Source of the DNA: Saccharofermentans sp.
Lineage (GTDB): Bacteria > Bacillota > Clostridia > Saccharofermentanales > Saccharofermentanaceae
Length of the DNA: 34,878 nt
NCBI GenBank assembly: GCA_024403675.1
Contig: JAKSRH010000016.1
Coordinates: 1-34,878, forward strand
Direction: 5' to 3'
Both the position numbers and the translations under genes were made by a program. Every line of letters begins with the position of its first letter. Position 1 is the stretch's first letter. Positions 7,233 through 15,119 of the stretch are shown one piece after another. A model generated the notes under the pieces. The model searched no databases, had not been told where the DNA came from, and saw nothing but the letters and a program-made list of their open reading frames with translations.

Positions 7233-7684
7233 AACCTGTAATTACATATCGTGGCGCTACCATGGCGGACGTAGATTCTATCGTCAATATGGAAGCAGTA
7301 TCTCTTAATCATCCTTGGGACAGAAGTGATATTGAGGCTTTGATGAATGAGCCTTCTGAAAATGCTGGTAAAATCGCCATAATTGCTGAGGTTGATGGTG
7401 TTCCTGCTGCATATGTAGGGGCGTCCTATATTTTGGACGAGTGTGAGATCGGTAATATTTGCACACACCCTAATTATCGAAGAATTGGAGCAGCTTATGG
7501 GCTTCTCGAGGAACTTAAAAACAAGTGCAAAGAACTTGATATAGGAAGTATTTTTCTTGAAGTATCTTCTACTAATGATGGCGCGATATCACTTTATAAG
7601 AAGTTCGGATTTGAGCAGTATAATTTACGTAAGGATTATTATGGTAAGGGCGACGATGCGCTCCTTTTTGTATATAGAACATAA
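7229..7684 (+). CDS. rimI: GNAT N-acetyltransferase, RimI-like
   Basis: The 151-residue product is a GNAT acetyltransferase with the acetyl-CoA-binding motif (IGNICTHPNYRRIGAAYGLL) and the later block FLEVSSTNDGAISLYKKFGF. RimI acetylates the N-terminus of ribosomal protein bS18 and is commonly encoded beside tsaB and tsaD, as here. The sequence PNYRRIGAA differs from the usual R-x-x-G-x-G (Ala for the last Gly). The GTG start overlaps the tsaB stop. Confidence 0.85.
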   Translation: MKPVITYRGATMADVDSIVNMEAVSLNHPWDRSDIEALMNEPSENAGKIAIIAEVDGVPAAYVGASYILDECEIGNICTHPNYRRIGAAYGLLEELKNKCKELDIGSIFLEVSSTNDGAISLYKKFGFEQYNLRKDYYGKGDDALLFVYRT

Positions 7685-7735
7685 CTGTGATAACATACAC
7701 TTTGGTTATTGAGAAATTAGTCGGAGGAAATCTCT

Positions 7736-9118
7736 ATGGGAAAATATTTTGGTACAGATGGATTCAGAGGAGAGGCAAACTGCAATCTCACTGCTGATCA
7801 TGCATATAAGATTGGTCGTTTTATTGGTTGGTATTTTGCTGACCTTCACAAGAAGTCTGATAAGGAGCGCGCTCGTATTGTAATTGGTAAAGATACACGT
7901 CGTTCTTCCTATATGTTCGAGTATAGCCTTATAGCAGGTCTTGTTGCTTCTGGAGCAGATGCTTATATGCTTCACGTTACAACAACACCTTCCGTTGCTT
8001 ATGTAACAAGACAGGATAGCTTTGACTGTGGAATTATGATTTCTGCTTCTCACAATCCATATCACGATAATGGAATCAAGCTCATCAACAAAAACGGTGA
8101 GAAGATGGAGGAGTCCTTTATCAATGAGATTGAAGCTTATCTTGATGGCGAGTACGAGGTTCTTGGAGTAAAGGTATCAGAGGTTCCTTTTGCTAAACGT
8201 GAAGAAATTGGTGAGACAGTTGACTATGTTGTAGGACGTAATCGTTATATTGGTTACCTTATTTCTCTTGGTGTTCATTCCTTTAAGGGTAAGAGAATTG
8301 GTCTCGACTGCGCAAACGGTGCTTCTTGGAATATTGCTAAGAGCGTATTTGAGGCTCTTGGCGCAAAGACATACGTAATTAATGCTGAGCCAAATGGTAC
8401 AAATATCAACACTAATTGTGGTTCTACTCATATGGAGAGTCTTGTAGAACTCGTTAAGGAAAAGAATCTCGACGTTGGATTTGCTTATGACGGAGATGCT
8501 GATAGATGTCTTTGTGTTGATGAGCAGGGCAATATAGTTTCTGGTGACCATATTCTTTATGTGTGCGGTAAGTATATGGCAAAACGTGGTGAGCTTACAG
8601 GTGATACAGTTGTTACTACAGTTATGAGTAACTTCGGTCTTTACAAGGCATTTGACAAGGCTGGAATCAAGTACGCTAAGACAGCTGTTGGTGATAAGTA
8701 TGTATATGAGTACATGCAGGCTAATGGTCATGCACTCGGTGGTGAGCAGTCTGGCCATATCATTTATAACAAGTATGCTTCCACAGGTGACGGAATTCTT
8801 ACATCTCTTAAGATGATGGAAGTAATGCTTGCTGAGAAGAAGCCTTTGTCAGAGCTTACAGCTGGCTTTACAGTGTTCCCACAGGTTCTCGTTAATGTTC
8901 GTGTTAAGTCTAAGACAGAAGCACAGAACGACCCTAAGGTTCAGGAAGCAGTTTCCAAGGTTGCTGACATTCTTGGTGATTCTGGACGTATCCTTGTTAG
9001 AGAGTCTGGTACAGAGCCAGTTATCCGTGTAATGGTTGAGGCTGCTACAGAGGAAGAATGTCACAAGTACGTTGATTCCGTTGTTGACGTAATTAAGGCT
9101 CAGGGTCACGAAGAATAA
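7736..9118 (+). CDS. glmM: phosphoglucosamine mutase / phosphohexomutase GlmM-like
   Basis: The 460-residue protein belongs to the alpha-D-phosphohexomutase family. It begins YFGTDGFRGEAN as GlmM does, has the phosphoserine loop ISASHNPYHDNG (Ser105), the metal loop DGDADR, the sugar-specificity loop GGEQSGH and the C-terminal phosphate loop RESGTEPVIRVM. GlmM converts glucosamine-6-phosphate to glucosamine-1-phosphate for UDP-GlcNAc and peptidoglycan. The GEQSGH loop favours GlmM over phosphoglucomutase. CGGAGG lies 9 bp upstream of the ATG. The stop overlaps the next start in TAATG. Confidence 0.9.
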   Translation: MGKYFGTDGFRGEANCNLTADHAYKIGRFIGWYFADLHKKSDKERARIVIGKDTRRSSYMFEYSLIAGLVASGADAYMLHVTTTPSVAYVTRQDSFDCGIMISASHNPYHDNGIKLINKNGEKMEESFINEIEAYLDGEYEVLGVKVSEVPFAKREEIGETVDYVVGRNRYIGYLISLGVHSFKGKRIGLDCANGASWNIAKSVFEALGAKTYVINAEPNGTNINTNCGSTHMESLVELVKEKNLDVGFAYDGDADRCLCVDEQGNIVSGDHILYVCGKYMAKRGELTGDTVVTTVMSNFGLYKAFDKAGIKYAKTAVGDKYVYEYMQANGHALGGEQSGHIIYNKYASTGDGILTSLKMMEVMLAEKKPLSELTAGFTVFPQVLVNVRVKSKTEAQNDPKVQEAVSKVADILGDSGRILVRESGTEPVIRVMVEAATEEECHKYVDSVVDVIKAQGHEE

Positions 9119-9753
9119 TGGCTGATTCAACTGCTTCTAGAATCGTAGAGATATCTCACGAGTTACAGGCTATAGCAGCTTGTGGTAAGCAGTATGCTAA
9201 GAATCAGTTTGATATAGAACATTTTGATAGCGTAAATAAACTCGCCGCAGAGCTCCTAACTCTGGCTGTGGATAGCATGCCATTGGAGTCTGCGGTGAAA
9301 TTATTTGAGGATAATGAGGGGTATCAGACTCCAAAGATTGACACGCGTGCTGTAGTTTTTAATGAGCGTGATGAGGTGCTTCTTGTTCGTGATTATGATG
9401 GTAAGTGGGCGCTTCCAGGTGGGTGGTGTGATTATGACCAGAGCCTTGTGAGCAATACCATTAAAGAAGCCCGCGAAGAAGCTGGCATTGAAGTCGAGCC
9501 TATTTGTCTTGCTGCTGCACATAGTCACAAGAAACGTAATAATCCTAATTCATTCTTCTCTGTAATGAGATTCTTTATGGTGTGCAAAGTGGTAGGTGGT
9601 TCTTTTACTGCAAATAGTGAGACTACAGAATCTGCTTATTTCCCAGTGGATGCTTTGCCTAGTGATATTAATGAACACAAATCACATCCTGACCAGATAA
9701 AGCTTTGTCTTGAATATTGGAAGAATCCTTCTAAACTTCCTGAGGTTGATTAA
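9118..9753 (+). CDS. Nudix hydrolase with N-terminal helical domain (YjhB-like)
   Basis: The 211-residue protein has an N-terminal helical domain of about 65 residues as in the NUDIX_N type of YjhB-like ADP-ribose/nucleotide pyrophosphatases, then a Nudix domain starting DTRAVVFNERDEVLLVRD. The Nudix box reads LPGGWCDYDQSL and then KEAREEAGIEV. The first conserved Glu of the box is Gln here (DQS), while the catalytic REEAG block is intact. The substrate is unknown. The start overlaps the glmM stop (TAATG), so translation is coupled. Confidence 0.83.
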   Translation: MADSTASRIVEISHELQAIAACGKQYAKNQFDIEHFDSVNKLAAELLTLAVDSMPLESAVKLFEDNEGYQTPKIDTRAVVFNERDEVLLVRDYDGKWALPGGWCDYDQSLVSNTIKEAREEAGIEVEPICLAAAHSHKKRNNPNSFFSVMRFFMVCKVVGGSFTANSETTESAYFPVDALPSDINEHKSHPDQIKLCLEYWKNPSKLPEVD

Positions 9754-9863
9754 CGCTAGAGAGACATCTTTGATTTTGCTTTGTGAAATTAACCAAAACA
9801 TTTTTTCATTTTTTCTGCTTTTGATATAAAAAGTCGAAAATAATTTGTGCACTCTGTATTTCG

Positions 9864-9892
9864 TTGACTTAGCCCTACCTGAAAAATATACT
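9864..9892 (+). promoter_or_regulatory. sigma-A-type promoter of the HPr/Crh-like gene
   Basis: TTGACT (9864-9869) and TATACT (9887-9892) are separated by 17 bp. The predicted transcript starts about 30 bp before the ATG at 9930. The AT-rich stretch 9780-9850 just upstream may act as an UP element. Confidence 0.6.
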
Positions 9893-9929
9893 ATCGTAGA
9901 ATTAAGTTCCGTATATATGGGGTGTAAAT

Positions 9930-10193
9930 ATGGTAGAAGATGTAGTTGTTTTTCAGTGTGAAGATGATCTTCAGATGAAGGCAGTAGCTGTTCTCGTTCA
10001 GAAGGCTTCCGAATACAGAAGCACAGTTTATATTACTAAGGCTGGTAGACGTGCTAATGCTAAGAGTCTTCTTGGTGTTATGTCTCTTGGTATTGAGAAT
10101 GGTGCTGAGTTAGGCCTTTCAGCTGATGGTGATGATGCACCTGCTGCAGTGCAGGCTTTGGCAGATTATCTTAAGAATCCTCAATTTGCCTGA
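9930..10193 (+). CDS. HPr-family protein lacking the phosphocarrier His15 (Crh-like)
   Basis: The 87-residue protein has HPr length and fold signature (LVQKASEY, then AKSLLGVMSLGIENGAELGLSADG). At the place of the phosphorylatable histidine it has Gln15 (DDLQMKAVAVL), and Arg17-Pro18 are Lys17-Ala18, so PTS phosphotransfer from Enzyme I is not expected. The regulatory Ser46 (AKSLLG), the target of HPr kinase, is kept. This is the pattern of Bacillus Crh, also Gln15/Ser46, which serves only in CcpA-linked catabolite control. It has its own promoter and lies just before uvrC. Confidence 0.85.
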   Translation: MVEDVVVFQCEDDLQMKAVAVLVQKASEYRSTVYITKAGRRANAKSLLGVMSLGIENGAELGLSADGDDAPAAVQALADYLKNPQFA

Positions 10194-10226
10194 TTAATCC
10201 AATTGAAAATTTGATAAAATACTTGC

Positions 10227-12125
10227 ATGAAAGATAATAATTTCGATGCAAGGCTTGATATAGTACCTATGGAGCCCGGAGTGTATCTGATGAAAGATAC
10301 TTCGGGCACTGTTATTTATGTAGGAAAAGCAAAGAAACTTCGTAATCGATTACGTTCGTATTTCGGTGGGGGCACCATTACTCATCCTAAGGTAGCAGCC
10401 ATGGTAGCACATGTGGCTGACTTTGAGTATGTGGTAGTAGGTAGTGAGCCTGAGGCCCTTCTTCTAGAGGCTAATCTTATTAAGCGATATATGCCTCAGT
10501 ACAATATTCTTCTAAGAGATGATAAGGGATATCCATATGTGTGTATTACCTTAAATGAAGAATATCCGCGTGTATTTAAATCCTTTAGAATCGATAAAAA
10601 GGCGCAAAAGGCTGGAGCGCTATATTTTGGTCCTTATATGAGTGCGGACCTTTACTATACGCTAAAAAGTATTGAAGATATTTTTCCACTTAAGAGATGC
10701 AACAGAAGACTTCCTCAGGATATTGGTAAGGAAAGGCCATGTCTTAATGCTCATATAGGTAAGTGTATGGCCCCTTGTAGTGGCAATATCGATAGCAGTA
10801 TGTATCGTAAAATGATTTCTCAGATTGTCCTTTTTTTTGAGGGTAAATATGATGGAATTGCTAAAGATTTAAAGCAGTCCATGGAGGAAGCATCTGAAAA
10901 ACTGGATTTTGAAAAGGCGGTTATCTATAGAGATAGACTTCAGGCACTAGATAATATTAAGCAAAATCAGCGTGTGTTTATGGGGGTAACCCGAGATGTA
11001 GATGCTATCGGTGTATGGTCAGACGCTGGAGAGACTGCTATTCGTAAGTTGGAACTTCGCGAGGGTAGAATCGTTGGCTCTTCTACATATTTTATGAGTG
11101 GTGATAGAAGTCCGCTTTCAGAGGTTCTTACAGGTTTTATGACCCAGTATTATGCGGGCGGTACCAAGATACCACCAACTATAGTTATTCCACATCCAGA
11201 GGTTCTTGACGAGGATGATATTGATTTTGATGTGACGCTTCAAGCACTTGAGGAGATGCTTGGCGAGCTTGCTGGTCACAAGGTGAAGATATACACCCCT
11301 GAGCGTGGAGAACTTAAAGACTTGCAAAAACTTGCTGAAAATAATGCTCGCGAGATGATGGTTCGCCGTATCCTAAGAGGCGGAGGTGCTGATGCTGACC
11401 CTAAGGCGGCATTAAGATTTTTGGAGGAGCTTCTTGGCGCACCTGAAGGATATGTGAATAGAGTAGAATCTTTTGATATTTCTAACCTTGGTAATGATGA
11501 TATCTGCGCAGGTATGGTCGTATTTAAGGGCGGAAAACCAGATAAAAGTAGTTATAGACTTTTTAAGATGAAGACGGTAACTGAGCAGGATGATTTTGCT
11601 TCCATGCGTGAAGTTCTTACTAGAAGACTTTGCCATGACAAGAGTGACGGCTTCGAGTATCCATCACTTATCCTCGTGGATGGTGGTCATGGACAGCTTT
11701 CGGCAGTGGCGTCTGTAGTGGACGAGCTTGCTCCTAATAGTGGCATCCTTTTGGCGGGTATGGTCAAGAATCGTAAGCATCGCACATCTGGAATTGTATT
11801 TAGAGATGGAACCACTATAAAACTTGACGGAGATAATCCTTCTGATCGAGATATTGTGCTTTTAAGATTTTTAACTTCAGTTCAAAATGAAGTGCATAGA
11901 TTCGCAATTACTTACCAGCGTAAACTTGCGGGTAAACGTAATATGCGTTATCGTCTAGAAAATATTCATGGTATTGGTCCTGCTAAGAGACGAGCTCTTC
12001 TTAAGGAATTTGGTTCAGTAAAGGCAATCGAGGAAGCAACTCTCGAAGCAGTGGCAAGTGTCAAAGGTATTAGTGATACTGATGCTAATGCGATTTATAA
12101 ATATTTTCACGGGGAGGAAGAATAA
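10227..12125 (+). CDS. uvrC: excinuclease ABC subunit C
   Basis: UvrC makes both incisions in nucleotide excision repair with UvrAB. The 632-residue product carries the GIY-YIG nuclease at its N-terminus (GVYLMKD, VIYVGKAKKLRNRLRSYF), a UVR domain (near residues 200-240, AVIYRDRLQALDNIKQ), the RNase H-like C-terminal nuclease (RVESFDISN, LILVDGGHGQLSA) and a helix-hairpin-helix pair (IHGIGPAKRRALLKEFGS, VASVKGISDTDANAI). The length is typical. No ribosome site is visible before the ATG at 10227; an AT-rich TAAAAT lies only 6 bp upstream. No LexA box was seen here. Confidence 0.95.
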   Translation: MKDNNFDARLDIVPMEPGVYLMKDTSGTVIYVGKAKKLRNRLRSYFGGGTITHPKVAAMVAHVADFEYVVVGSEPEALLLEANLIKRYMPQYNILLRDDKGYPYVCITLNEEYPRVFKSFRIDKKAQKAGALYFGPYMSADLYYTLKSIEDIFPLKRCNRRLPQDIGKERPCLNAHIGKCMAPCSGNIDSSMYRKMISQIVLFFEGKYDGIAKDLKQSMEEASEKLDFEKAVIYRDRLQALDNIKQNQRVFMGVTRDVDAIGVWSDAGETAIRKLELREGRIVGSSTYFMSGDRSPLSEVLTGFMTQYYAGGTKIPPTIVIPHPEVLDEDDIDFDVTLQALEEMLGELAGHKVKIYTPERGELKDLQKLAENNAREMMVRRILRGGGADADPKAALRFLEELLGAPEGYVNRVESFDISNLGNDDICAGMVVFKGGKPDKSSYRLFKMKTVTEQDDFASMREVLTRRLCHDKSDGFEYPSLILVDGGHGQLSAVASVVDELAPNSGILLAGMVKNRKHRTSGIVFRDGTTIKLDGDNPSDRDIVLLRFLTSVQNEVHRFAITYQRKLAGKRNMRYRLENIHGIGPAKRRALLKEFGSVKAIEEATLEAVASVKGISDTDANAIYKYFHGEEE

Positions 12126-12841
12126 TGGCAATATATGCTTTGTCAGACTTGCACTTGGCTCTTAGTAATCCAGAGAAAAGTATGAGTGTCTTTGGCCCTG
12201 GATGGGAAAACTATATTGAGCGCATAAAGGAAGGGTTTGATGGCGTAGTAAAGCCTGAAGATACAGTTCTGATGCCAGGAGATCTTAGCTGGGCTACTTA
12301 TCTTAAGGATGCGAAAGAAGACTTTGAGTTTATTGATAATCTTCCTGGAAAAAAGATTATTAGCCGAGGCAACCATGATTATTGGTGGAACACCATAAAG
12401 AAGATGGAAGAGACTTTCAAAGACATGGGACTAAGCACTATCACGATTGCTCGTAACAATGTCATCGAGGCTGAGGACTGTCTTATTAGTGGTACTCGTG
12501 GATGGAAGGTGCCAGGTGATGATGGCTTTGGTGAAGAGGATAAAAAAATCTACGATCGTGAAGTGATTAGACTTGGTCTGTGTCTTGATGCTATTGCCAA
12601 GGAAGATCCTGAACATTCCAAGAAACATGTGATAATGATGCACTATCCGCCACTTACCAAAAATGCCGCTAGAGGTGAGTTCACGACTTTGCTCGAAAAT
12701 GCTAACGTGGACATGGTAATTTATGGTCATCTTCATGGTCGTGCTCACGCAAAAGTTTTTGAGGGAAAAAGGGGTAATACAGAATATAGGTGTGTGTCCG
12801 CAGACTACTGTAATTACAGGCCTTTTCAGCTTTTTTCTTGA
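12125..12841 (+). CDS. metallophosphoesterase (calcineurin-like, COG1768 type)
   Basis: The 238-residue protein shows all phosphoesterase motifs in order: DLH (8-10), GDLSW, GNHDYWW, MMHYPP and GHLHG, which together hold a dinuclear metal centre. It resembles the small cytoplasmic phosphohydrolases of COG1768, whose substrate is not established. The ATG overlaps the uvrC stop in TAATG, so the two are translationally coupled. Confidence 0.85.
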   Translation: MAIYALSDLHLALSNPEKSMSVFGPGWENYIERIKEGFDGVVKPEDTVLMPGDLSWATYLKDAKEDFEFIDNLPGKKIISRGNHDYWWNTIKKMEETFKDMGLSTITIARNNVIEAEDCLISGTRGWKVPGDDGFGEEDKKIYDREVIRLGLCLDAIAKEDPEHSKKHVIMMHYPPLTKNAARGEFTTLLENANVDMVIYGHLHGRAHAKVFEGKRGNTEYRCVSADYCNYRPFQLFS

Positions 12842-12867
12842 TTTTTTAAAGGCGTTTGTTGTATAAT
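12838..12867 (+). promoter_or_regulatory. sigma-A-type promoter of the yicC-remA-gmk-rpoZ-glyS unit
   Basis: TTGATT (12838-12843) and a perfect TATAAT (12862-12867) are 18 bp apart. The leader that follows contains a stem-loop with perfect CTGGAA/TTCCAG arms (12890-12906) and outer GGTC/GACC pairing (12878-12915) followed by TTTT. This is either a leader structure or a weak attenuator before yicC. Confidence 0.6.
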
Positions 12868-12954
12868 CAATCTATCGGGTCTGCTCGTGCTGGAAAATAG
12901 TTCCAGGGGTGGACCTTTTGTATGCTCATTTTTCCCTTTCTATTTGGAGGTTTT

Positions 12955-13842
12955 ATGGCTAGCAGTATGACAGGCTTCGGTCGTGAAGAGAAGCTTTTTG
13001 ACACCAGAAGATATACAGTTGAGATTAAGTCCGTTAATAGCAGATTCTGTGACATCAATATCAGAATGCCAAGACTTTTTAATTTTGCTGATAGTAAGAT
13101 TCGTAAGCTTATTAGTGACAGACTTGTTCGTGGTAAAGTTGATGTATTCATTAATTTTGATGATGCAGAGAGTGCAGCTACAGAAGTAGTTGTTAACGAA
13201 GGTCTTGCTCGTGCATATGCATCTGCACTTGGTCGCATTGCAGAGGTTGCTTCTGTAGAGAATGAATTATCTGCTTCTAGACTTGCTAATTTTTCTGATG
13301 TTCTTACCGTAAGACAGAAGACTGTTGACGAAGATGCTATGTATGAAGAGCTTAAGTCTTGTGTGGACGCTGCTCTTGATGGCATGTGTGAGATGAGAAA
13401 AATCGAGGGTAATAATCTCGCAGAGGATATCATCGGTAAGGTTTCTCAGCTTGAGACACTTCGTAATGAGATTGCTGATCGTGCTCCAAGTGTAGTTGAA
13501 GATTATAAGGCTCGTTTGTCCGCTAGAATTGATGAGATTCTTACAGATGAGAAGAGAGCTTTTTATGATGATTCCCGTTTAGCTGCAGAAGTTACAGTAT
13601 TTGCAGATAAGTGTGCAATTGATGAGGAGCTTAAGAGACTTATTAGCCACTATGGTCAGGCTCGTAAGATTCTTGGCGGCGAAGCTAATGTCGGCAAGAA
13701 AATGGACTTCCTCATTCAGGAAATTAACCGTGAAACTAATACAATTGGTTCCAAGGCTAACGATCTCGAGATTACAAATAGAGTTCTTCTTATGAAGAAT
13801 CTTATCGAAGAGATGCGTGAGCAGATTCAGAACCTTGTATAA
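12955..13842 (+). CDS. yicC: YicC family endoribonuclease-like protein
   Basis: The 295-residue product begins MASSMTGFGREE and ends in the block MDFLIQEINRETNTIGSKAND followed by MKNLIEEMREQIQNLV, the two hallmarks of the YicC/YloC (DUF1732) family. Family members are endoribonucleases implicated in mRNA/sRNA turnover. The ATG at 12955 follows TTGGAGG; an in-frame ATG at 12922 lies upstream of that site and would add a hydrophobic MLIFPFLFGGF leader not expected in this family. The yicC-remA-gmk-rpoZ order is conserved in Firmicutes. Confidence 0.9.
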   Translation: MASSMTGFGREEKLFDTRRYTVEIKSVNSRFCDINIRMPRLFNFADSKIRKLISDRLVRGKVDVFINFDDAESAATEVVVNEGLARAYASALGRIAEVASVENELSASRLANFSDVLTVRQKTVDEDAMYEELKSCVDAALDGMCEMRKIEGNNLAEDIIGKVSQLETLRNEIADRAPSVVEDYKARLSARIDEILTDEKRAFYDDSRLAAEVTVFADKCAIDEELKRLISHYGQARKILGGEANVGKKMDFLIQEINRETNTIGSKANDLEITNRVLLMKNLIEEMREQIQNLV

Positions 13843-13860
13843 GGTAATCGAGGTTGTAAA

Positions 13861-14097
13861 ATGAAGTTTGTAGATATCGGTTCAGGAAATATTGCAGCAG
13901 CGGAAAGAATTCTTTGCGTAGCAGCTGCAGATTCTGCACCAATTAGACGTATTATTCAAGAATCTCGAGACCGTGGTATGCTCGTGGACGCGTGTGCTGG
14001 TAAGAAGTGCAGAAGTGTACTTGTTATGGACAGTGATCATGTAGTTGCTACAGGTCTTGAAGTATATGAAATTAAAGAGAGGTTGGAGAGAAAATGA
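13861..14097 (+). CDS. remA: RemA-family DNA-binding regulator (DUF370)
   Basis: The 78-residue protein matches RemA over its whole length: FVDIGSGNIAAAERI, then SAPIRRIIQESRDRGMLVDA and the SDHV block. In Bacillus subtilis RemA is an oligomeric DNA-binding activator of biofilm matrix and osmoprotection genes. It has the usual place between yicC and gmk. Its last codons overlap the gmk start in ATGA. Its targets in this organism are unknown. Confidence 0.9.
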   Translation: MKFVDIGSGNIAAAERILCVAAADSAPIRRIIQESRDRGMLVDACAGKKCRSVLVMDSDHVVATGLEVYEIKERLERK

Positions 14098-14660
14098 AAA
14101 AAGGTATTATCATTTCCGTATCAGGTCCTTCAGGAGTTGGAAAGGGAACAGTTATTGAGAAGCTTCGTAGTATTAATCCAGAGTTTGGCTTTTCCGTATC
14201 TGCTACTACAAGAGAAGCTCGTGAGGGTGAAGTCGAAGGCGAATCTTATTTCTTTAAGACAAAGGAAGAGTTCGAGAATATGATTGCTAATGACGAGATC
14301 GTAGAGTACGACGAGTATGTTGGTAATTATTATGGAACTCCTGCAGTACCTCTCGCTGTTATGTGTGATGAGGGTGTAGACGTACTTTTGGATTTAACTA
14401 TTCCAGGTAGCCTTATCCTTAAGGAGATGTTTGGTGATCAGGCAGTTACAATTTTCCTCAATCCACCTTCTTATGAGGAGCTTGAGAAGCGTCTTACAGG
14501 TAGAGGTACAGAGGCTGAGGAAGTTGTAAAGCAGAGACTTGCACATGCTGAAGAAGAGATGGCTGAGGCTGACAAGTTTGATTACATCGTAGTAAATGAT
14601 GACCTTGATACAGCTGTAAAAGAGATTATGGCAATTATCGATAAGGTAAAAGCAGAATAA
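14094..14660 (+). CDS. gmk: guanylate kinase
   Basis: It phosphorylates GMP to GDP using ATP. The 188-residue protein has the P-loop GPSGVGKGT (11-19), the GMP-binding block SATTREAREGEVEGESYFF, and the family's usual length. The start overlaps remA by four bases (ATGA), and the ribosome site GAGAGG is inside remA. Confidence 0.95.
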   Translation: MKKGIIISVSGPSGVGKGTVIEKLRSINPEFGFSVSATTREAREGEVEGESYFFKTKEEFENMIANDEIVEYDEYVGNYYGTPAVPLAVMCDEGVDVLLDLTIPGSLILKEMFGDQAVTIFLNPPSYEELEKRLTGRGTEAEEVVKQRLAHAEEEMAEADKFDYIVVNDDLDTAVKEIMAIIDKVKAE

Positions 14661-14696
14661 TAAAAGAAATATATATAAAGAAAGAGGTAGAAAGAA

Positions 14697-15101
14697 ATGT
14701 TAGTAGATCCATCAATGGAAGAATTACTCCCTAATGTAACTTGTGCTTACGAGCTTGCAGTTCTTGTTAGTAAGAGAGCTAATCAGCTTGTTAACGGCGG
14801 ACAGCCAATGGTAGCTGATGAGGCTGCAAACATGGTATCTCTCGCTTGCCGTGAGGTAGCACAGAAGAAGGTTGTGCGTGTTGAGGGCGTTCTTAAGAAG
14901 GACGAGTTCTCAGTGCCACTTACAAAGGAAGCTCGTGAGGCTATTGCTGCTGAGAAGAGAGCAAGAGAAGCACAGGAAGCTTACAAGCGTGAGGCTATGC
15001 AGGCAGATATCGCTGCTACAGCTGAGGCTAGTGAAGCTCCAGCTGAGGAAGAGACTGTTATTGACGCAGTTGAGTCTTTCGAAGTAGTAGAAGAAGAGTA
15101 A
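14697..15101 (+). CDS. rpoZ: RNA polymerase omega subunit with an extended acidic tail
   Basis: The N-terminal 60 residues show the omega pattern (MLVDPSMEELLPNV, YELAVLVSKRANQLV), where omega clamps the beta-prime subunit. It follows gmk as in most Firmicutes. At 134 residues it is about twice the length of minimal omega proteins. The extra C-terminal part (about 75-134) is charged, Ala/Glu-rich, probably helical and then disordered (AEASEAPAEEE). An AGAGG site precedes the ATG. Confidence 0.88.
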   Translation: MLVDPSMEELLPNVTCAYELAVLVSKRANQLVNGGQPMVADEAANMVSLACREVAQKKVVRVEGVLKKDEFSVPLTKEAREAIAAEKRAREAQEAYKREAMQADIAATAEASEAPAEEETVIDAVESFEVVEEE

Positions 15102-15119
15102 TTGGAGGAACTAGTTGGT

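Noticed and set aside
10186..10226. Separate promoter for uvrC
   Set aside because: A TAAAAT box is present but no -35 lies at acceptable distance, and the box is only 6 bp before the ATG. Read-through from the Crh-like gene is the simpler view.
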